In this document: positions 34,105 through 43,515 of the stretch, piece by piece
Layout: every line of letters begins with the position of its first letter
Numbering within the stretch: position 1 is the stretch's first letter
NCBI GenBank assembly: GCA_005239435.1
Contig: SZNP01000001.1
Coordinates: 1,302,001-1,366,000 of the forward strand
DNA: 64,000 nucleotides
From: Halorussus salinisoli
Lineage (GTDB): Archaea; Halobacteriota; Halobacteria; Halobacteriales; Haladaptataceae
Direction: 5' to 3'
The notes under the pieces: model-generated
The model's input: the letters and a program-made list of their open reading frames with translations, nothing else
Told to the model about the DNA's origin: nothing
Database searches by the model: none
Translations under genes and position numbers: made by a program

Positions 34105-34848
34105 CTACAGTTCGATAGTCTGCAAATCGTCCGGAAACCGCACGTCACCGTCGTACGCCGCCCTGATGGATTTCAGCATCTCCTCGTGGCGACCCTCGGT
34201 GTGGGGGTAGAGATGGGTCAGGTACACCGTGTCGATGTCCGTGCCGGACCCCGCCAGCGCCTCGCCGAGTTGGGTCGGCGTCGGGTGGTTGTCCACGTCC
34301 ACCTCGTCGGGGAACGAGCAGTCGTGGGCCAGCGCCTCGCACCCGTCGGCGAAGTTGGCGAGTCCCTCGAAGGCCTCGCTGTCGCCGCTGAAGGTGAACT
34401 CGTCGCCGAATCGGTAGGCCAAGCAGGGGAGCGAGTGGCGGGTCTCGTAGCCCTCGACCTCGAACCCGGCGATCTCGAACTCGTGGGCACCGACCTCTCG
34501 AATCTGTAGGTCCACGCGGCCTTTCAGGTAATCGTGGACGTCGAGGAGGTCGTCCATCAGCGACTTGGTGCCCGAGGGGCCGACGACTTCGAGGTGTTCC
34601 TCGCCCGCCAGCCACCGTGCCTTGAGCAGGGGCAGGACGTCGGCGACGTGGTCGAGATGGTGGTGGGTGAGCAGAACCGTCGAGACGTTCTCGTAGCCGA
34701 TATTCGACTGCTGGAGCCGGTGGAGGACGCCGCTCCCGCAGTCCACGAGGACGCGTCGGTCTGCCTCCTCGTCTTCGACGACGAGGCCGGTCTGGTACCG
34801 CTCGCCGGTCGGCATCGCGCTTCCGGTGCCGAGAAACGTGACCTGCAT
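34105..34848 (-). CDS. MBL-fold metallo-hydrolase (RNase Z/arylsulfatase-like group)
   Basis: The 247-aa protein begins MQVTFLGTGSAMPTGERYQT and has the zinc motif THHHLDHVAD (about residues 60-69), a second metal region AHDCSFPDE (about 173-181) and a C-terminal His in YLTHLYPHTEGRHEE. This is the RNase Z-like branch of the beta-lactamase fold. It may process RNA or hydrolyse a small ester; a dedicated tRNase Z exosite is not seen. It is transcribed leftwards from the gap shared with the Lhr helicase. Confidence 0.85.
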   Translation of the reverse strand: MQVTFLGTGSAMPTGERYQTGLVVEDEEADRRVLVDCGSGVLHRLQQSNIGYENVSTVLLTHHHLDHVADVLPLLKARWLAGEEHLEVVGPSGTKSLMDDLLDVHDYLKGRVDLQIREVGAHEFEIAGFEVEGYETRHSLPCLAYRFGDEFTFSGDSEAFEGLANFADGCEALAHDCSFPDEVDVDNHPTPTQLGEALAGSGTDIDTVYLTHLYPHTEGRHEEMLKSIRAAYDGDVRFPDDLQTIEL

Positions 34849-35040
34849 GTTGGATTCGCGGGGCCGAACGGTGTTAATGGCTTGGATGCCGATTCCCGCG
34901 CATCTTCCGGCGTGGCCGGAGTTCCGGGGAGTGGACCTTCGACGAGACGGAATCGTGGTACGACGACGCCGGACGATTTATATCTGACTTCGTTTCGAGA
35001 AACGGACGCCGACACACGGTACTACGCTCTGCGCGACCGA

Positions 35041-35270
35041 TTACACTTTCACTGGGTGGCAAAGAGATAAGTCCGAACTTCGCCCGAATTTTCGCCAGCA
35101 GTCGTCCGCGCCGCCCGTCGGGTCCGCGGCCGGGACCCGCCCACCCGCTAAACTCACCGACCGCCGAACGCGCTAGGCCCACGGAACCCCCCGACCCCGA
35201 CGCGGACGCCGAACTCGCCCGTTTCACTTTCACTCCGGTGGCCAAACCGTCTTAAGTTCCCGCCCCTAAC
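35041..35270 (+). promoter_or_regulatory. Duplicated promoter-like block upstream of the Lhr helicase gene
   Basis: Within the 433-base gap 34849-35281, two similar blocks occur: CACTTTCACT at 35044-35053 followed by GGGTGGCAAA, a TAAGT element and CGCCC; and CACTTTCACT at 35225-35234 followed by GGTGGCCAAA, TTAAGTTC and CGCCCC. The second ends about 12 bases before the helicase ATG and is probably its promoter. The first has no gene directly behind it. The rest of the gap shows no coding potential. Confidence 0.55.
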
Positions 35271-35281
35271 GGACCGCCAAG

Positions 35282-38056
35282 ATGGGAGCGCGCGACCTGC
35301 TGGCGCGCGGAGAGTTCGACTTCGACGCCGAGTCGGTCGAGGTAGACGACGCCGCCGTCCTCGAATCGCTGGAACCCGAAGTCAGGGAGTGGTGGGTCGA
35401 GCAGTTCGGCGAGTACGTCCCGGAGAACGGCGGCCTGTTCACCCCGCCACAGAAGGAGGCCATCCCCCTCGTCCGTGAGGGGACCAACGCCCTCGTCGCG
35501 TCGCCGACGGGGAGCGGGAAGACGCTGGCGTCCTTCACCGCGATTCTGAACGAGTTGTTCCGCCGGGAGCGCGAGCAGGAGTCGGGACTGGACAACTCGG
35601 TCTACTGCCTCTACGTCTCGCCGCTCAAGTCGCTGGCCAACGACATCCACCGAAATCTGGAGGTGCCCCTGGAAGGCATCCGCGAGAAGGCCGAGGCCCG
35701 CGGCGGGGAGGTCGGCGAGGTCCGCCACGCCATCCGCCACGGCGACACCGACGACGCGGCCCGCCAGAAGATGCTGAAAGAGACCCCGCACATCCTCAAC
35801 ACGACGCCCGAGACGCTGGCAATCCTGCTCAATTCCCCGAAATTCAAGAAGAAACTGGAGACGGTCGAGTACGTCGTCGTGGACGAGATTCACAGTCTGG
35901 CCGACGGCAAGCGGGGCACCCACCTCGCGGTGAGTCTGGAGCGACTGGAGAACTTGGCCGAGACGTCGCCGACCCGAATCGGTTGTTCGGCCACCGTCGA
36001 ACCCCTCGAAGACATCGCGGACTTCCTCGTGGGCCGGGAGTCTGCTGGCGACGAGTCGAGCGCCGGACCCGCCCGCGACCGCGAAATCGTGGACACGCGG
36101 TTCGTCCGAGAGTTCGATATCGAACTACAGTGCCCGACCGACGACCTCATCGACACGCCCAGAGACGTGGTGAACGAGCGGTTCTACGACCGACTTCACG
36201 ACCTAATCGGCGACCACACCAACACGCTCGTCTTCACCAACACCCGGTCGGGCGCAGAGAGGGTTCTCCACAACCTCCGGGAGCGATACGACGCCTACCA
36301 CGAGGAAAACTCCGGGTGTCACCACGGCAGTCTCTCGAAGGAGGCCCGCCAGTCCATCGAGCAGGACCTGAAGGAAGGCACTCTCGACGTGGTGACGACC
36401 TCGACCAGCCTCGAACTCGGCATCGACATGCCCCACATCGACCTCGTGGTGCAGGTCGGGTCGCCGAAGTCGGTGGCCTCCCTGCTCCAGCGCGTCGGGC
36501 GGGCGGGCCACCAACTCGGCCAGACCGTCGCGGGCCGGGTGATCGCGCTCGACCGCGACGAACTCGTGGAGTGCGCCGTGATGTTGAAGAAGGCCGAGGA
36601 AGGGTTCGTGGACCGCGTCTTCGTCCCCGAGGAGGCCTACGACGTGGCGGCCCAGCACGTCTACGGGATGGCCATCAACGCGGTCCGGCCCGAACAGGAG
36701 GTCCGGGACACGCTCCGGCGGGCCTACCCCTACCGCAACTTCTCGGACGACCAGTTCGAGACCCTCTTTCGGTATCTGACCTCCGACTACGAGGGGTTGG
36801 AGGACAAGAACGTCTACGCCAAAATCTGGCGCGACGAGAACGACCCGCCCGACGGCGAGTATCACTACCCCGAGTTCGACGTGGGCCGACCCCTCGTCGG
36901 GAAGCGCGGCAGATTGGCGCGAGTCATCTACATGACCAACATCGGGACGATTCCCGACTCGTTCACCTGCGACGTGTTCACTCGCGGCGACAACGAGTGG
37001 GTCGGCGACCTGGACGAGTCGTATCTCGACACGCTCGAAAAGGGCGACGTGTTCGTCCTCGGCGGCCAGCACTTCGAGTTCGAGTACCGCCGAGGGTCGA
37101 AGGTGTACGCCGACAGGACGAACGCTCGGCCCACGGTCCCCTCGTGGTTCTCCGAGCGCCTGCCCCTCTCCTACGACCTCGGCAGGTCCATCTTGGAGTT
37201 TCAGGGCGACCTGCTCGAAACGTTCCGGAAGCGGGGCAAGCCCGCGGCCAGGGTCTGGCTCCGTGAGTTACCGCTGGACGAGAACAGCGTCCGGGCGATC
37301 GCCCGGATGTTCGACGAGCAGATTCGATACGCCGGACCCGAGAGCGTCAGCACCGACTCCCGACTGGCGGTCGAGATCGAACTCGACCGCGACGAGTACG
37401 AGCGCCACTACTACGTCCACTCGAACTACGGCCGGAAGTTCAACGACGGTCTCTCGCGACTCGTGGCCTATCGATGCGCCAACGCCGCCAACACCAACGT
37501 CTCGGTCGCCGTCGCCGACCACGGATTCACGGTCTCGATGCCGCTGAATCGGAAGGTGGACGTGGCCGAGATTCTGCGCGACATCGACCCCGAGGAGGTT
37601 CGCCCGGACCTCCGGGCGGCGCTCGACGGCACCGAACTCCTCCAGCGGTACTTCCGCATCAACGCCACCCGGTCGCTTATGATCCTGAAGCGGTACAAGG
37701 GCTACGAGAAGTCGGCCAGCGAACAGCAGGTCTCCAGCGAGATGCTGTTGGGGTTCGCTCGGGACCTGGAGGACTTCGCGGTCATCGAGGAGACCTACCG
37801 GGAGATCATCGAGGACAAACTCGCGGTCTCGGCCATCGAGGACGTGCTGGGCGACGTGCAGGCCGGGGACGTGACGGTGGTCCAGAACCGCGTGGACACG
37901 CCGACGCCGAAGGCGTTCGGTCTCGCCACGCTGATGGCCAGCGACGTCGTGCTGGCCGAAGATGAGAGCGCGGTTCTCCAGGAGTTCCACGACCGCGTGA
38001 TGGACGAAATCGGCGACGAGTACGAGAGCGCGGGCGGAGCGTCGGCGGCCCGATAG
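35282..38056 (+). CDS. Lhr-type ATP-dependent DNA/RNA helicase
   Basis: Lhr-family superfamily-2 helicases move 3' to 5' and unwind DNA or RNA-DNA hybrids in repair. The 924-aa protein has Walker A SPTGSGKT (about residues 78-85), DEIH (about 201-204), SATVEPL (motif III), and a second RecA domain with TSTSLELGIDMP and the motif VI region QRVGRAGHQLGQ (about 405-416). A Lhr-specific winged-helix and beta-sheet region follows. It is shorter than bacterial Lhr, fitting the archaeal Lhr-core. An 81-aa protein gene with its own TATA element follows. Confidence 0.92.
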   Translation: MGARDLLARGEFDFDAESVEVDDAAVLESLEPEVREWWVEQFGEYVPENGGLFTPPQKEAIPLVREGTNALVASPTGSGKTLASFTAILNELFRREREQESGLDNSVYCLYVSPLKSLANDIHRNLEVPLEGIREKAEARGGEVGEVRHAIRHGDTDDAARQKMLKETPHILNTTPETLAILLNSPKFKKKLETVEYVVVDEIHSLADGKRGTHLAVSLERLENLAETSPTRIGCSATVEPLEDIADFLVGRESAGDESSAGPARDREIVDTRFVREFDIELQCPTDDLIDTPRDVVNERFYDRLHDLIGDHTNTLVFTNTRSGAERVLHNLRERYDAYHEENSGCHHGSLSKEARQSIEQDLKEGTLDVVTTSTSLELGIDMPHIDLVVQVGSPKSVASLLQRVGRAGHQLGQTVAGRVIALDRDELVECAVMLKKAEEGFVDRVFVPEEAYDVAAQHVYGMAINAVRPEQEVRDTLRRAYPYRNFSDDQFETLFRYLTSDYEGLEDKNVYAKIWRDENDPPDGEYHYPEFDVGRPLVGKRGRLARVIYMTNIGTIPDSFTCDVFTRGDNEWVGDLDESYLDTLEKGDVFVLGGQHFEFEYRRGSKVYADRTNARPTVPSWFSERLPLSYDLGRSILEFQGDLLETFRKRGKPAARVWLRELPLDENSVRAIARMFDEQIRYAGPESVSTDSRLAVEIELDRDEYERHYYVHSNYGRKFNDGLSRLVAYRCANAANTNVSVAVADHGFTVSMPLNRKVDVAEILRDIDPEEVRPDLRAALDGTELLQRYFRINATRSLMILKRYKGYEKSASEQQVSSEMLLGFARDLEDFAVIEETYREIIEDKLAVSAIEDVLGDVQAGDVTVVQNRVDTPTPKAFGLATLMASDVVLAEDESAVLQEFHDRVMDEIGDEYESAGGASAAR

Positions 38057-38149
38057 CGTGAACGACGACCCGGACCAGCGGGCGAGTCGAAGGGGTTCAC
38101 GGACCAGTGTCCGGATATTTATAAGAGGCCGACGTGATGGGTACGTTCG

Positions 38150-38395
38150 ATGGGAGACCCGAAGGACGTCGACGTTTCGAACCTCTCGCCGCTCGCGTGG
38201 CGCTTGCTACGGGTCGCCGCGGGCTACGAACAGCGGGCTATCGAACGCGAAGTCGACGAGTTGGTGCAGGCACACGTCTCGATGCTCGAAAGCGGTACGC
38301 GGGCGCTTTCGCTGTCTCGGCGACGATTGCTCTTCGAACTCTACGCCGCGGAACTCGACGACGAGCAGGTTCGGGCAATCGCCGAACACTTTTAG
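38150..38395 (+). CDS. Conserved helical small protein (81 aa)
   Basis: The protein begins MGDPKDVDVSNLSPLAWRLL and is almost entirely helical, with RVAAGYEQRAIEREVDELVQAHVSML and a closing helix pair. There are no Cys and no membrane segment. ATTTATAAG at about 38114-38122 is an excellent promoter at leaderless-type distance. It may be a small DNA- or protein-binding factor; I do not recognise the family. Confidence 0.72.
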   Translation: MGDPKDVDVSNLSPLAWRLLRVAAGYEQRAIEREVDELVQAHVSMLESGTRALSLSRRRLLFELYAAELDDEQVRAIAEHF

Positions 38396-38466
38396 CTCCG
38401 TCCGATTCCCCTGTTCACTAATCGTAAGATATTAATCGGTACATACCATCGCGTGAACGTGTATCA

Positions 38467-40095
38467 ATGATACAGGGGTTGTCGTCGGCACGTAGACGTG
38501 TCGTGATGTTCGCTCTCGCACTACTGGGGACCGCCGTCATCGCTGGCGCTCCGACTCCGAACGGCCTCTCGGTGCGAGGGCAGTTCGCGCTCGCCACCAT
38601 GTTCTTCGCGGGCGTGCTCTGGGTAACTGGGACGTTCCCGCTCGCAGTGACCGCACTTTCGATACCCATCTTGCTAACCACCTTCGGGGTGTATGCCGAT
38701 CTCGACGAGGCGCTCGTCGGCTTCGCCGACCACCTCATTTTCCTGTTCATCGCCGGATTCATGCTGGCGAACGCGCTCCAGAAGTACGACATCGACCGCC
38801 GAATCGCACTGTGGATGATGTCGACGATGGGGACCTCGCCCCGGCGACTCGTACTCTCGGTCATGCTGGCGACGGCGTTCCTCTCGATGTGGGTGTCGAA
38901 CACGGCGACGACGGCCATGATGACGCCCATCGCGCTGGGCGTACTCACGCAGGTCATCGGCCGCGACGGCGTCGAAGCGGCCTCCGCAACTGCGGACGAG
39001 GTGAACTCGGACGTGGCGGCGGACGGCGGTGCGGCATCGACCGCCGAGTTCGCTGGCGATGGTGAGTTCAGCAACATCCAAGTGTCGATGCTTCTCGGCA
39101 CCGCATACGCCGCGAGCGTCGGCGGCGTCGGCACGCTCATCGGGACGCCACCGAACGCGGTGCTGGCGTCGCAACTCAACCAGATGTTGGGGTACGAGAT
39201 CGGGTTCGCCCAGTGGTTGCTCATCGGCCTCCCGGTCGTCGTCGTCACGCTCCCTATCGTCTGGTACATGCTCACGTACGTCCTCTACCCACCGCAGGTC
39301 GAGGACGTGAGTGACGCCCGCGAGGAGGCCAGCAGGTACCTCGCGGAGGAGGGGTCGCTCGACCCGCGGGGCAAGCGCGTCGCGGCCATCTTCACCGGCA
39401 CCGCGCTGCTCTGGGTCCTCGGCGGCCTCGGAGACTTCGTCGCTCCCCTCCTCCCCGACGCGTGGGCGGTGACGCTGTTCGGCGGTGAGGGGACGAGCGT
39501 CTTCGGCGTCGACGGTCATCAGGGACTGTTCTACTACGTCGTGGTCGGACTGATGTCCATTCCGGCGCTCGTGCTCGCCGACACGATGGAGTGGGACGAA
39601 CTCGCCGACATCGACTGGGGGACCATCCTCCTGTTCGGTGGTGGTATCGCGCTCGCCGACGCGCTCGCCGCGACGGGTGCGACCAAGTGGATCGCCGACA
39701 CTATCTTCAAGTCGCTAACGGGCGCGCCAATCCTGCTGGTGGTCGCAGTCGTCGTCCTCCTCGTCATCTTCCTGACGGAGATGACCTCGAACACGGCCAC
39801 CGCGACCATCATCATCCCCATCCTCATCAGCATCGGTGGAGTCTTCGCGGCCACGCTCGGCCTCACCGACGTCGCCGCCGCCGTCTTCCTCTCGGTGTCG
39901 GGCGCTATCGCAGCGAGTTTCGCGTTCGCGCTCCCGGTCGCAACGCCGCCGAACGCCATCGTCTTCGGGAGCGGATACCTCAAGCAGAGCCAGATGATGC
40001 GCGCGGGAGTCGTGCTGAACCTCCTGATGACGGTCGTCCTCACTGGGTTCATCTGGTTGCTCTTCCAATTCGTCTGGCCCTACGTCCTCTGGTAG
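38467..40095 (+). CDS. SLC13/DASS-family divalent anion:Na+ symporter
   Basis: The 542-aa membrane protein has about 11-12 helices and two inverted half-repeats, each bearing the family signature Ser-Asn-Thr: SNTATTAMM (about residues 143-151) and SNTATATII (about 440-448). These bind Na+ and substrate carboxylates in the DASS group. Candidate substrates are C4-dicarboxylates, sulfate or related anions. A hydrophilic insertion (about 170-195) sits between the first-half helices. TATA-like ATATTAATCG at about 38429 precedes the gene. Confidence 0.9.
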   Translation: MIQGLSSARRRVVMFALALLGTAVIAGAPTPNGLSVRGQFALATMFFAGVLWVTGTFPLAVTALSIPILLTTFGVYADLDEALVGFADHLIFLFIAGFMLANALQKYDIDRRIALWMMSTMGTSPRRLVLSVMLATAFLSMWVSNTATTAMMTPIALGVLTQVIGRDGVEAASATADEVNSDVAADGGAASTAEFAGDGEFSNIQVSMLLGTAYAASVGGVGTLIGTPPNAVLASQLNQMLGYEIGFAQWLLIGLPVVVVTLPIVWYMLTYVLYPPQVEDVSDAREEASRYLAEEGSLDPRGKRVAAIFTGTALLWVLGGLGDFVAPLLPDAWAVTLFGGEGTSVFGVDGHQGLFYYVVVGLMSIPALVLADTMEWDELADIDWGTILLFGGGIALADALAATGATKWIADTIFKSLTGAPILLVVAVVVLLVIFLTEMTSNTATATIIIPILISIGGVFAATLGLTDVAAAVFLSVSGAIAASFAFALPVATPPNAIVFGSGYLKQSQMMRAGVVLNLLMTVVLTGFIWLLFQFVWPYVLW

Positions 40096-40119
40096 TCGAG
40101 CACCGCCGCAATCGCCGCC

Positions 40120-40503
40120 CTACTCCTCCTCGGCCGCGTCCCAGTCGTCGCCGATTCGGTCGTAGCCCATCATCTCGGGACCAGCGTGCTGGGTGAAGAC
40201 GACCTTCGCGTTCGGTTCGGGTACGCCCCATCGCTCGTTCGCGGCGTCCATCACCGCGAGTGCGAACTCTCGTCGTTTTTCGACTGGACGGCCCTCCCGT
40301 ACGTCGGCGTTCAAAAGCAGTATCGGACCCGACTCGGCGCGTCCGAGATGGAGGTCGGCATCGCTCCGGTCCCGAAGCGTGACGGCGACGTGTTCCGCTG
40401 TCGTCTCCATAATGTCTGTGTAGAGTCGAGTCACCTCGTCCGCGAACGCGTCTTTCTCGTCGGCGCTCGCGTCGTACGTCACGTCGAACTGTAGAAGCGG
40501 CAC
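40120..40503 (-). CDS. Tautomerase/MIF-superfamily protein
   Basis: I place the start at the GTG at 40503, which gives a mature N-terminus of Pro (MPLLQFDVTYDAS). The tautomerase superfamily uses exactly this N-terminal Pro as general base. The 127-aa length and a single beta-alpha-beta pair plus C-terminal segment suit the MIF/CHMI-like branch. The longer upstream frame would bury the Pro. Substrate unknown; a keto-enol tautomer of a small acid is likely. It lies 59 bases after the LarA-like gene on the same strand. Confidence 0.82.
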   Translation of the reverse strand: MPLLQFDVTYDASADEKDAFADEVTRLYTDIMETTAEHVAVTLRDRSDADLHLGRAESGPILLLNADVREGRPVEKRREFALAVMDAANERWGVPEPNAKVVFTQHAGPEMMGYDRIGDDWDAAEEE

Positions 40504-40562
40504 GCGTATCGATTCGGACCGGGGAACCGTTAGTGGTGCGGACTGGTCTGTTCGTCGGGCAC

Positions 40563-41801
40563 TCACTCCGCCACCAGCAACGTGTCGAGCGCGTCCGGCA
40601 CCACCAGCACGTCGCTCCCCGGTTCGACGGCGTCTTCAACCGACTCACGGGCGTGCATCAGACAGTCCTCGACCACCTCGGGACGTTCGCTGTCGGTGAC
40701 GAACACGTCGTACTCCCGGAGGACTCGCGCCGCGACGAAGGCGCGCTGTGCGCCGGGTTCGTAGCCCCGTCGCATCTCCTCGTAGAGCGCGTCGGCGCTC
40801 TCGGCCCGGTTCAGCCGATCGTAGAACCGCCGCTCGCCCGTGCCCTCGCCCGCGCCCTCCTGCAAGCGCGCGGGGAGGACCAGTCTCCCGCGAGAGCGCA
40901 GGGGGTCGTAATCGCCGAGCGCGACGTAGGTCGCGGCCCGCGTCGCCTGATAGAGGTTTGCGTCCTTCGGCGCGCCGACGCCTGCGACGACGGCATCGTA
41001 CGTATCGCTCAGAGAAATAGAAATAGTTCTTTTACACAACTCTGAAAGGCCTCGAACCACGTCGCGATGATCGCCCGCGCTAGCGCCGAGGATGCCCGAC
41101 GGACCGTGCGTGACGTTCAGACAGAAGTCCACCCCTATCAGGTCGCCCGCCTCGTCCAGCGTCTCCCGGAAGGGGTTCCCCTCTACCCTGCCGAGGCGGA
41201 CCCCGTCCCGCGCGAGCATCGCCGGGCCGTGGGTGTAGCGAATCAGCGACTCCCCGCCAGCGCCGATGGCAACCGTCTTCGCGCCGCCGGAGAACCCCGC
41301 GTACTGGTGAGGTTCGACCATCCCGGTCGAGACCACGGCGTCGGCGTCGGCCACGGTGGGACCGAGTTCGACCGGGACGGATTCGCCGCCCGGCCCCTCG
41401 ACTTCGCCGACGACTTCGGTCGCCTCGGCGTCGTGGTTCTCCGCGAGGTCTGCGTACTCCCCGAGCGCCGTCCGCAACTCGTCGTCGGTCATCGGGCGAT
41501 GCAGGCCGAGTCCCACCACGATGCTCACCTGTTCGCGGTCGATTCCGGCCGCCCGGAGGTCCGAGAACAGCGCCTCGACCAGCACGTTGTCGGGGGTCGC
41601 GCGAGTCACGTCGGTCACGACGACTGCTACCTCGTCGTTCGCGCCGACGCGCTCGCGGAGCGGCGGCCCGTGCGGGTCGGCCATCGCTCGCTCGGCGGCC
41701 TCGCGGGGGTCCGCGGGGTCGCCGTCGGGTGGTTCTGCCACGGTGACGTTGCAGTCTGGCAGCGAGAGGTCGATGGTGGTGTCGCCGTAGGGGAGTTCCA
41801 T
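40563..41801 (-). CDS. larA: LarA-like nickel-pincer racemase/epimerase
   Basis: The 412-aa protein matches the LarA (DUF2088) family, which racemises lactate or related 2-hydroxy acids with a nickel-pincer nucleotide. The family histidines are visible in GLGLHRPMTDDE (about residues 96-107) and MVEPHQYAGFSGGAKT (about 158-173), the latter with the conserved Lys that carries the cofactor; another His is in TYHG-like RYTHGPAM. Substrate range of the family is wide, so lactate is only one option. No larB, larC or larE gene is seen in the window. Confidence 0.85.
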   Translation of the reverse strand: MELPYGDTTIDLSLPDCNVTVAEPPDGDPADPREAAERAMADPHGPPLRERVGANDEVAVVVTDVTRATPDNVLVEALFSDLRAAGIDREQVSIVVGLGLHRPMTDDELRTALGEYADLAENHDAEATEVVGEVEGPGGESVPVELGPTVADADAVVSTGMVEPHQYAGFSGGAKTVAIGAGGESLIRYTHGPAMLARDGVRLGRVEGNPFRETLDEAGDLIGVDFCLNVTHGPSGILGASAGDHRDVVRGLSELCKRTISISLSDTYDAVVAGVGAPKDANLYQATRAATYVALGDYDPLRSRGRLVLPARLQEGAGEGTGERRFYDRLNRAESADALYEEMRRGYEPGAQRAFVAARVLREYDVFVTDSERPEVVEDCLMHARESVEDAVEPGSDVLVVPDALDTLLVAE

Positions 41802-41887
41802 ACCGACGTGCTACGACCGGCAGGAACGTAAATCGTCGTTCTGCGACGGAACCGGCCGTCCTGTCGCCGGCGTTCGGGACTACTCCG

Positions 41888-42243
41888 TCACGTCTCTGGG
41901 ACTCCGAGCGCCCGGGCATGCGCCCGGTCGCCGTCTGCTGTCGCCGCCGAGCGGATGCTCTCTTCGCGGACGACCCCGCCGGTCCGAATCACCGTCTCGG
42001 CCAGCGTCTCGTCCTGTCCCTCGGTTCCGAACACGTCGTAGGCGTGCTTCCCGACGACCTGCTCGCGTACCCCGTCAACGTCTCGACGGCGTGATTCCAC
42101 CGGACGATGTGTCCGTCCTCGTCGACGAGAAACGCGGGTTCGGGGAGATGTTCGATCAGATTTTCGAAGGCGTGACGCCAGAAATCACCCGCGTCGGTGT
42201 CGGTACTCGGTCCAATCTTTCGGTGAGACTCGTTGATAGACAT
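41888..42243 (-). pseudogene. Frameshifted PAS-domain gene
   Basis: From the ATG at 42243 the frame gives a PAS N-terminal half (FLVDEDGHIVRWNHAVETLTG). The second half (REQVVGKHAYDVFGTEGQDE) continues in a different frame. Adding one base to the C run at 42070-42073 would restore a continuous reading LTGVREQVVG. The joined product would be about 118 aa, ending ARALGVPET, where a PAS core would normally continue. It may be a decayed sensor or chemotaxis-type PAS gene, or an assembly error in a homopolymer. Confidence 0.7.
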
Positions 42244-42320
42244 CCGTAACGCCCCCTGTCAACTCAGCGTTCCGAGGGAGGGTATAAACCTGATGCGATG
42301 ACGGAGAGGGCTCGGTCGAA

Positions 42321-43385
42321 TCAGACGTCCACGGCGAACTCCTCGCGGCCCGCCGACTCCTCGGCGAAGGCTGCCAGCAGGTCGGCCGCGGCGTCCAAGT
42401 CGTCGGTGTCGATGACCTCGACCGGGGTGTGCATGTAGCGGTTCGGCAGGCCGACGTTCAGCGACGGAATGCCGCCCTGCGAGGTGTAGAAGGCGTCCGC
42501 GTCGGTGCCGGTCGCGCGGCCCGACGCCTGCAACTGGACCGGCAGGTCGTGACTGTCGGCGGCCTCGCGAACTGCTCGGACGACTTCCGGGTGGTTCGAA
42601 GAGCCGCGGGCGACGACCGGGCCGTCGCCGAGTTCGACCTCGCCGTGTTCGTGACTCTGGTCGCTCAAGTCGGGCGAATCGACCGCGTGGGTCACGTCCA
42701 CCGCGAGCGCGGCGTTCACCGGGAGGTCGAACCCGACCATCTTCGCGCCCTGCTTGCCGAGTTCCTCTTGGACCGTGCTGACCGCGTACACCGTCGCGTC
42801 CACGTCGGACTCGGCGGCGCGCCGGGCCGCCTCCGCGGCGACCCAGATGCCCACGCGGTTGTCCATCCCGCGGGCGGCCATCCGGGTCCCCTCCAGTTCA
42901 CGGACCGGCGTGTCGAAGGTGATGGGGTCGCCGACGTCCACGAGTTCGCGGGCCTCTGCCTCGGTCTCGACGCCGATGTCGACGTGCTGCTCGGTCACGT
43001 CCTCGATTTCGTCGTCCTCGGTGTCCCGGAGGTGGATTGCGGTCTGGCCGACGACGCCCCGAACGGGACCGTCGTCGGTGTGAATCTCGACGTGCTGACC
43101 CTTCGTCACGGTTCGGTCGGTGCCGCCGACCCGCGAGAGGTGGACGAACCCGTCGTCGTCCACGCTGTTGACCATCATGCCGATTTCGTCGGCGTGGCCG
43201 GTGAACGCGACGGCGGGGTCGCCGGCCTCGACTACGGCCACGGCGTTGCCGTACTCGTCGGTTCGTACCTCGTCGGCGAACTCCGAGACGTACTCGACCC
43301 AGTGGCGTTGTACGTCGGCCTCGAATCCCGACGGACTCGGAGTGGTTAACAGACTGTCGAGGAAGTCGCTGTGCGCTTCGTCCAT
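42321..43385 (-). CDS. M42-family metalloaminopeptidase
   Basis: These enzymes form large tetrahedral TET complexes that trim peptides in the cytoplasm. The 354-aa protein has the metal and catalytic residues in order: His in FTGHADEIGMM (about residues 60-70), Asp in ARGMDNRVG (about 170-178), catalytic Glu pair in STVQEELGKQGA (about 203-214), Asp in VDVTHA, and His in NRYMHTPVEV (about 318-327). It can be called a deblocking or endoglucanase-M-like aminopeptidase. Confidence 0.92.
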   Translation of the reverse strand: MDEAHSDFLDSLLTTPSPSGFEADVQRHWVEYVSEFADEVRTDEYGNAVAVVEAGDPAVAFTGHADEIGMMVNSVDDDGFVHLSRVGGTDRTVTKGQHVEIHTDDGPVRGVVGQTAIHLRDTEDDEIEDVTEQHVDIGVETEAEARELVDVGDPITFDTPVRELEGTRMAARGMDNRVGIWVAAEAARRAAESDVDATVYAVSTVQEELGKQGAKMVGFDLPVNAALAVDVTHAVDSPDLSDQSHEHGEVELGDGPVVARGSSNHPEVVRAVREAADSHDLPVQLQASGRATGTDADAFYTSQGGIPSLNVGLPNRYMHTPVEVIDTDDLDAAADLLAAFAEESAGREEFAVDV

Positions 43386-43515
43386 ACTGGAAATAACCCA
43401 TCGCGTGGTAATGAAACTTCTACTTCAGTTCGGTACTCGTCGGCTCCCCGACTCTCGAACCCCGGGTTCTCGACTGCCCCAATCGCTAAGTTCGCGCCCC
43501 GCGAAGTTCCCGAAC

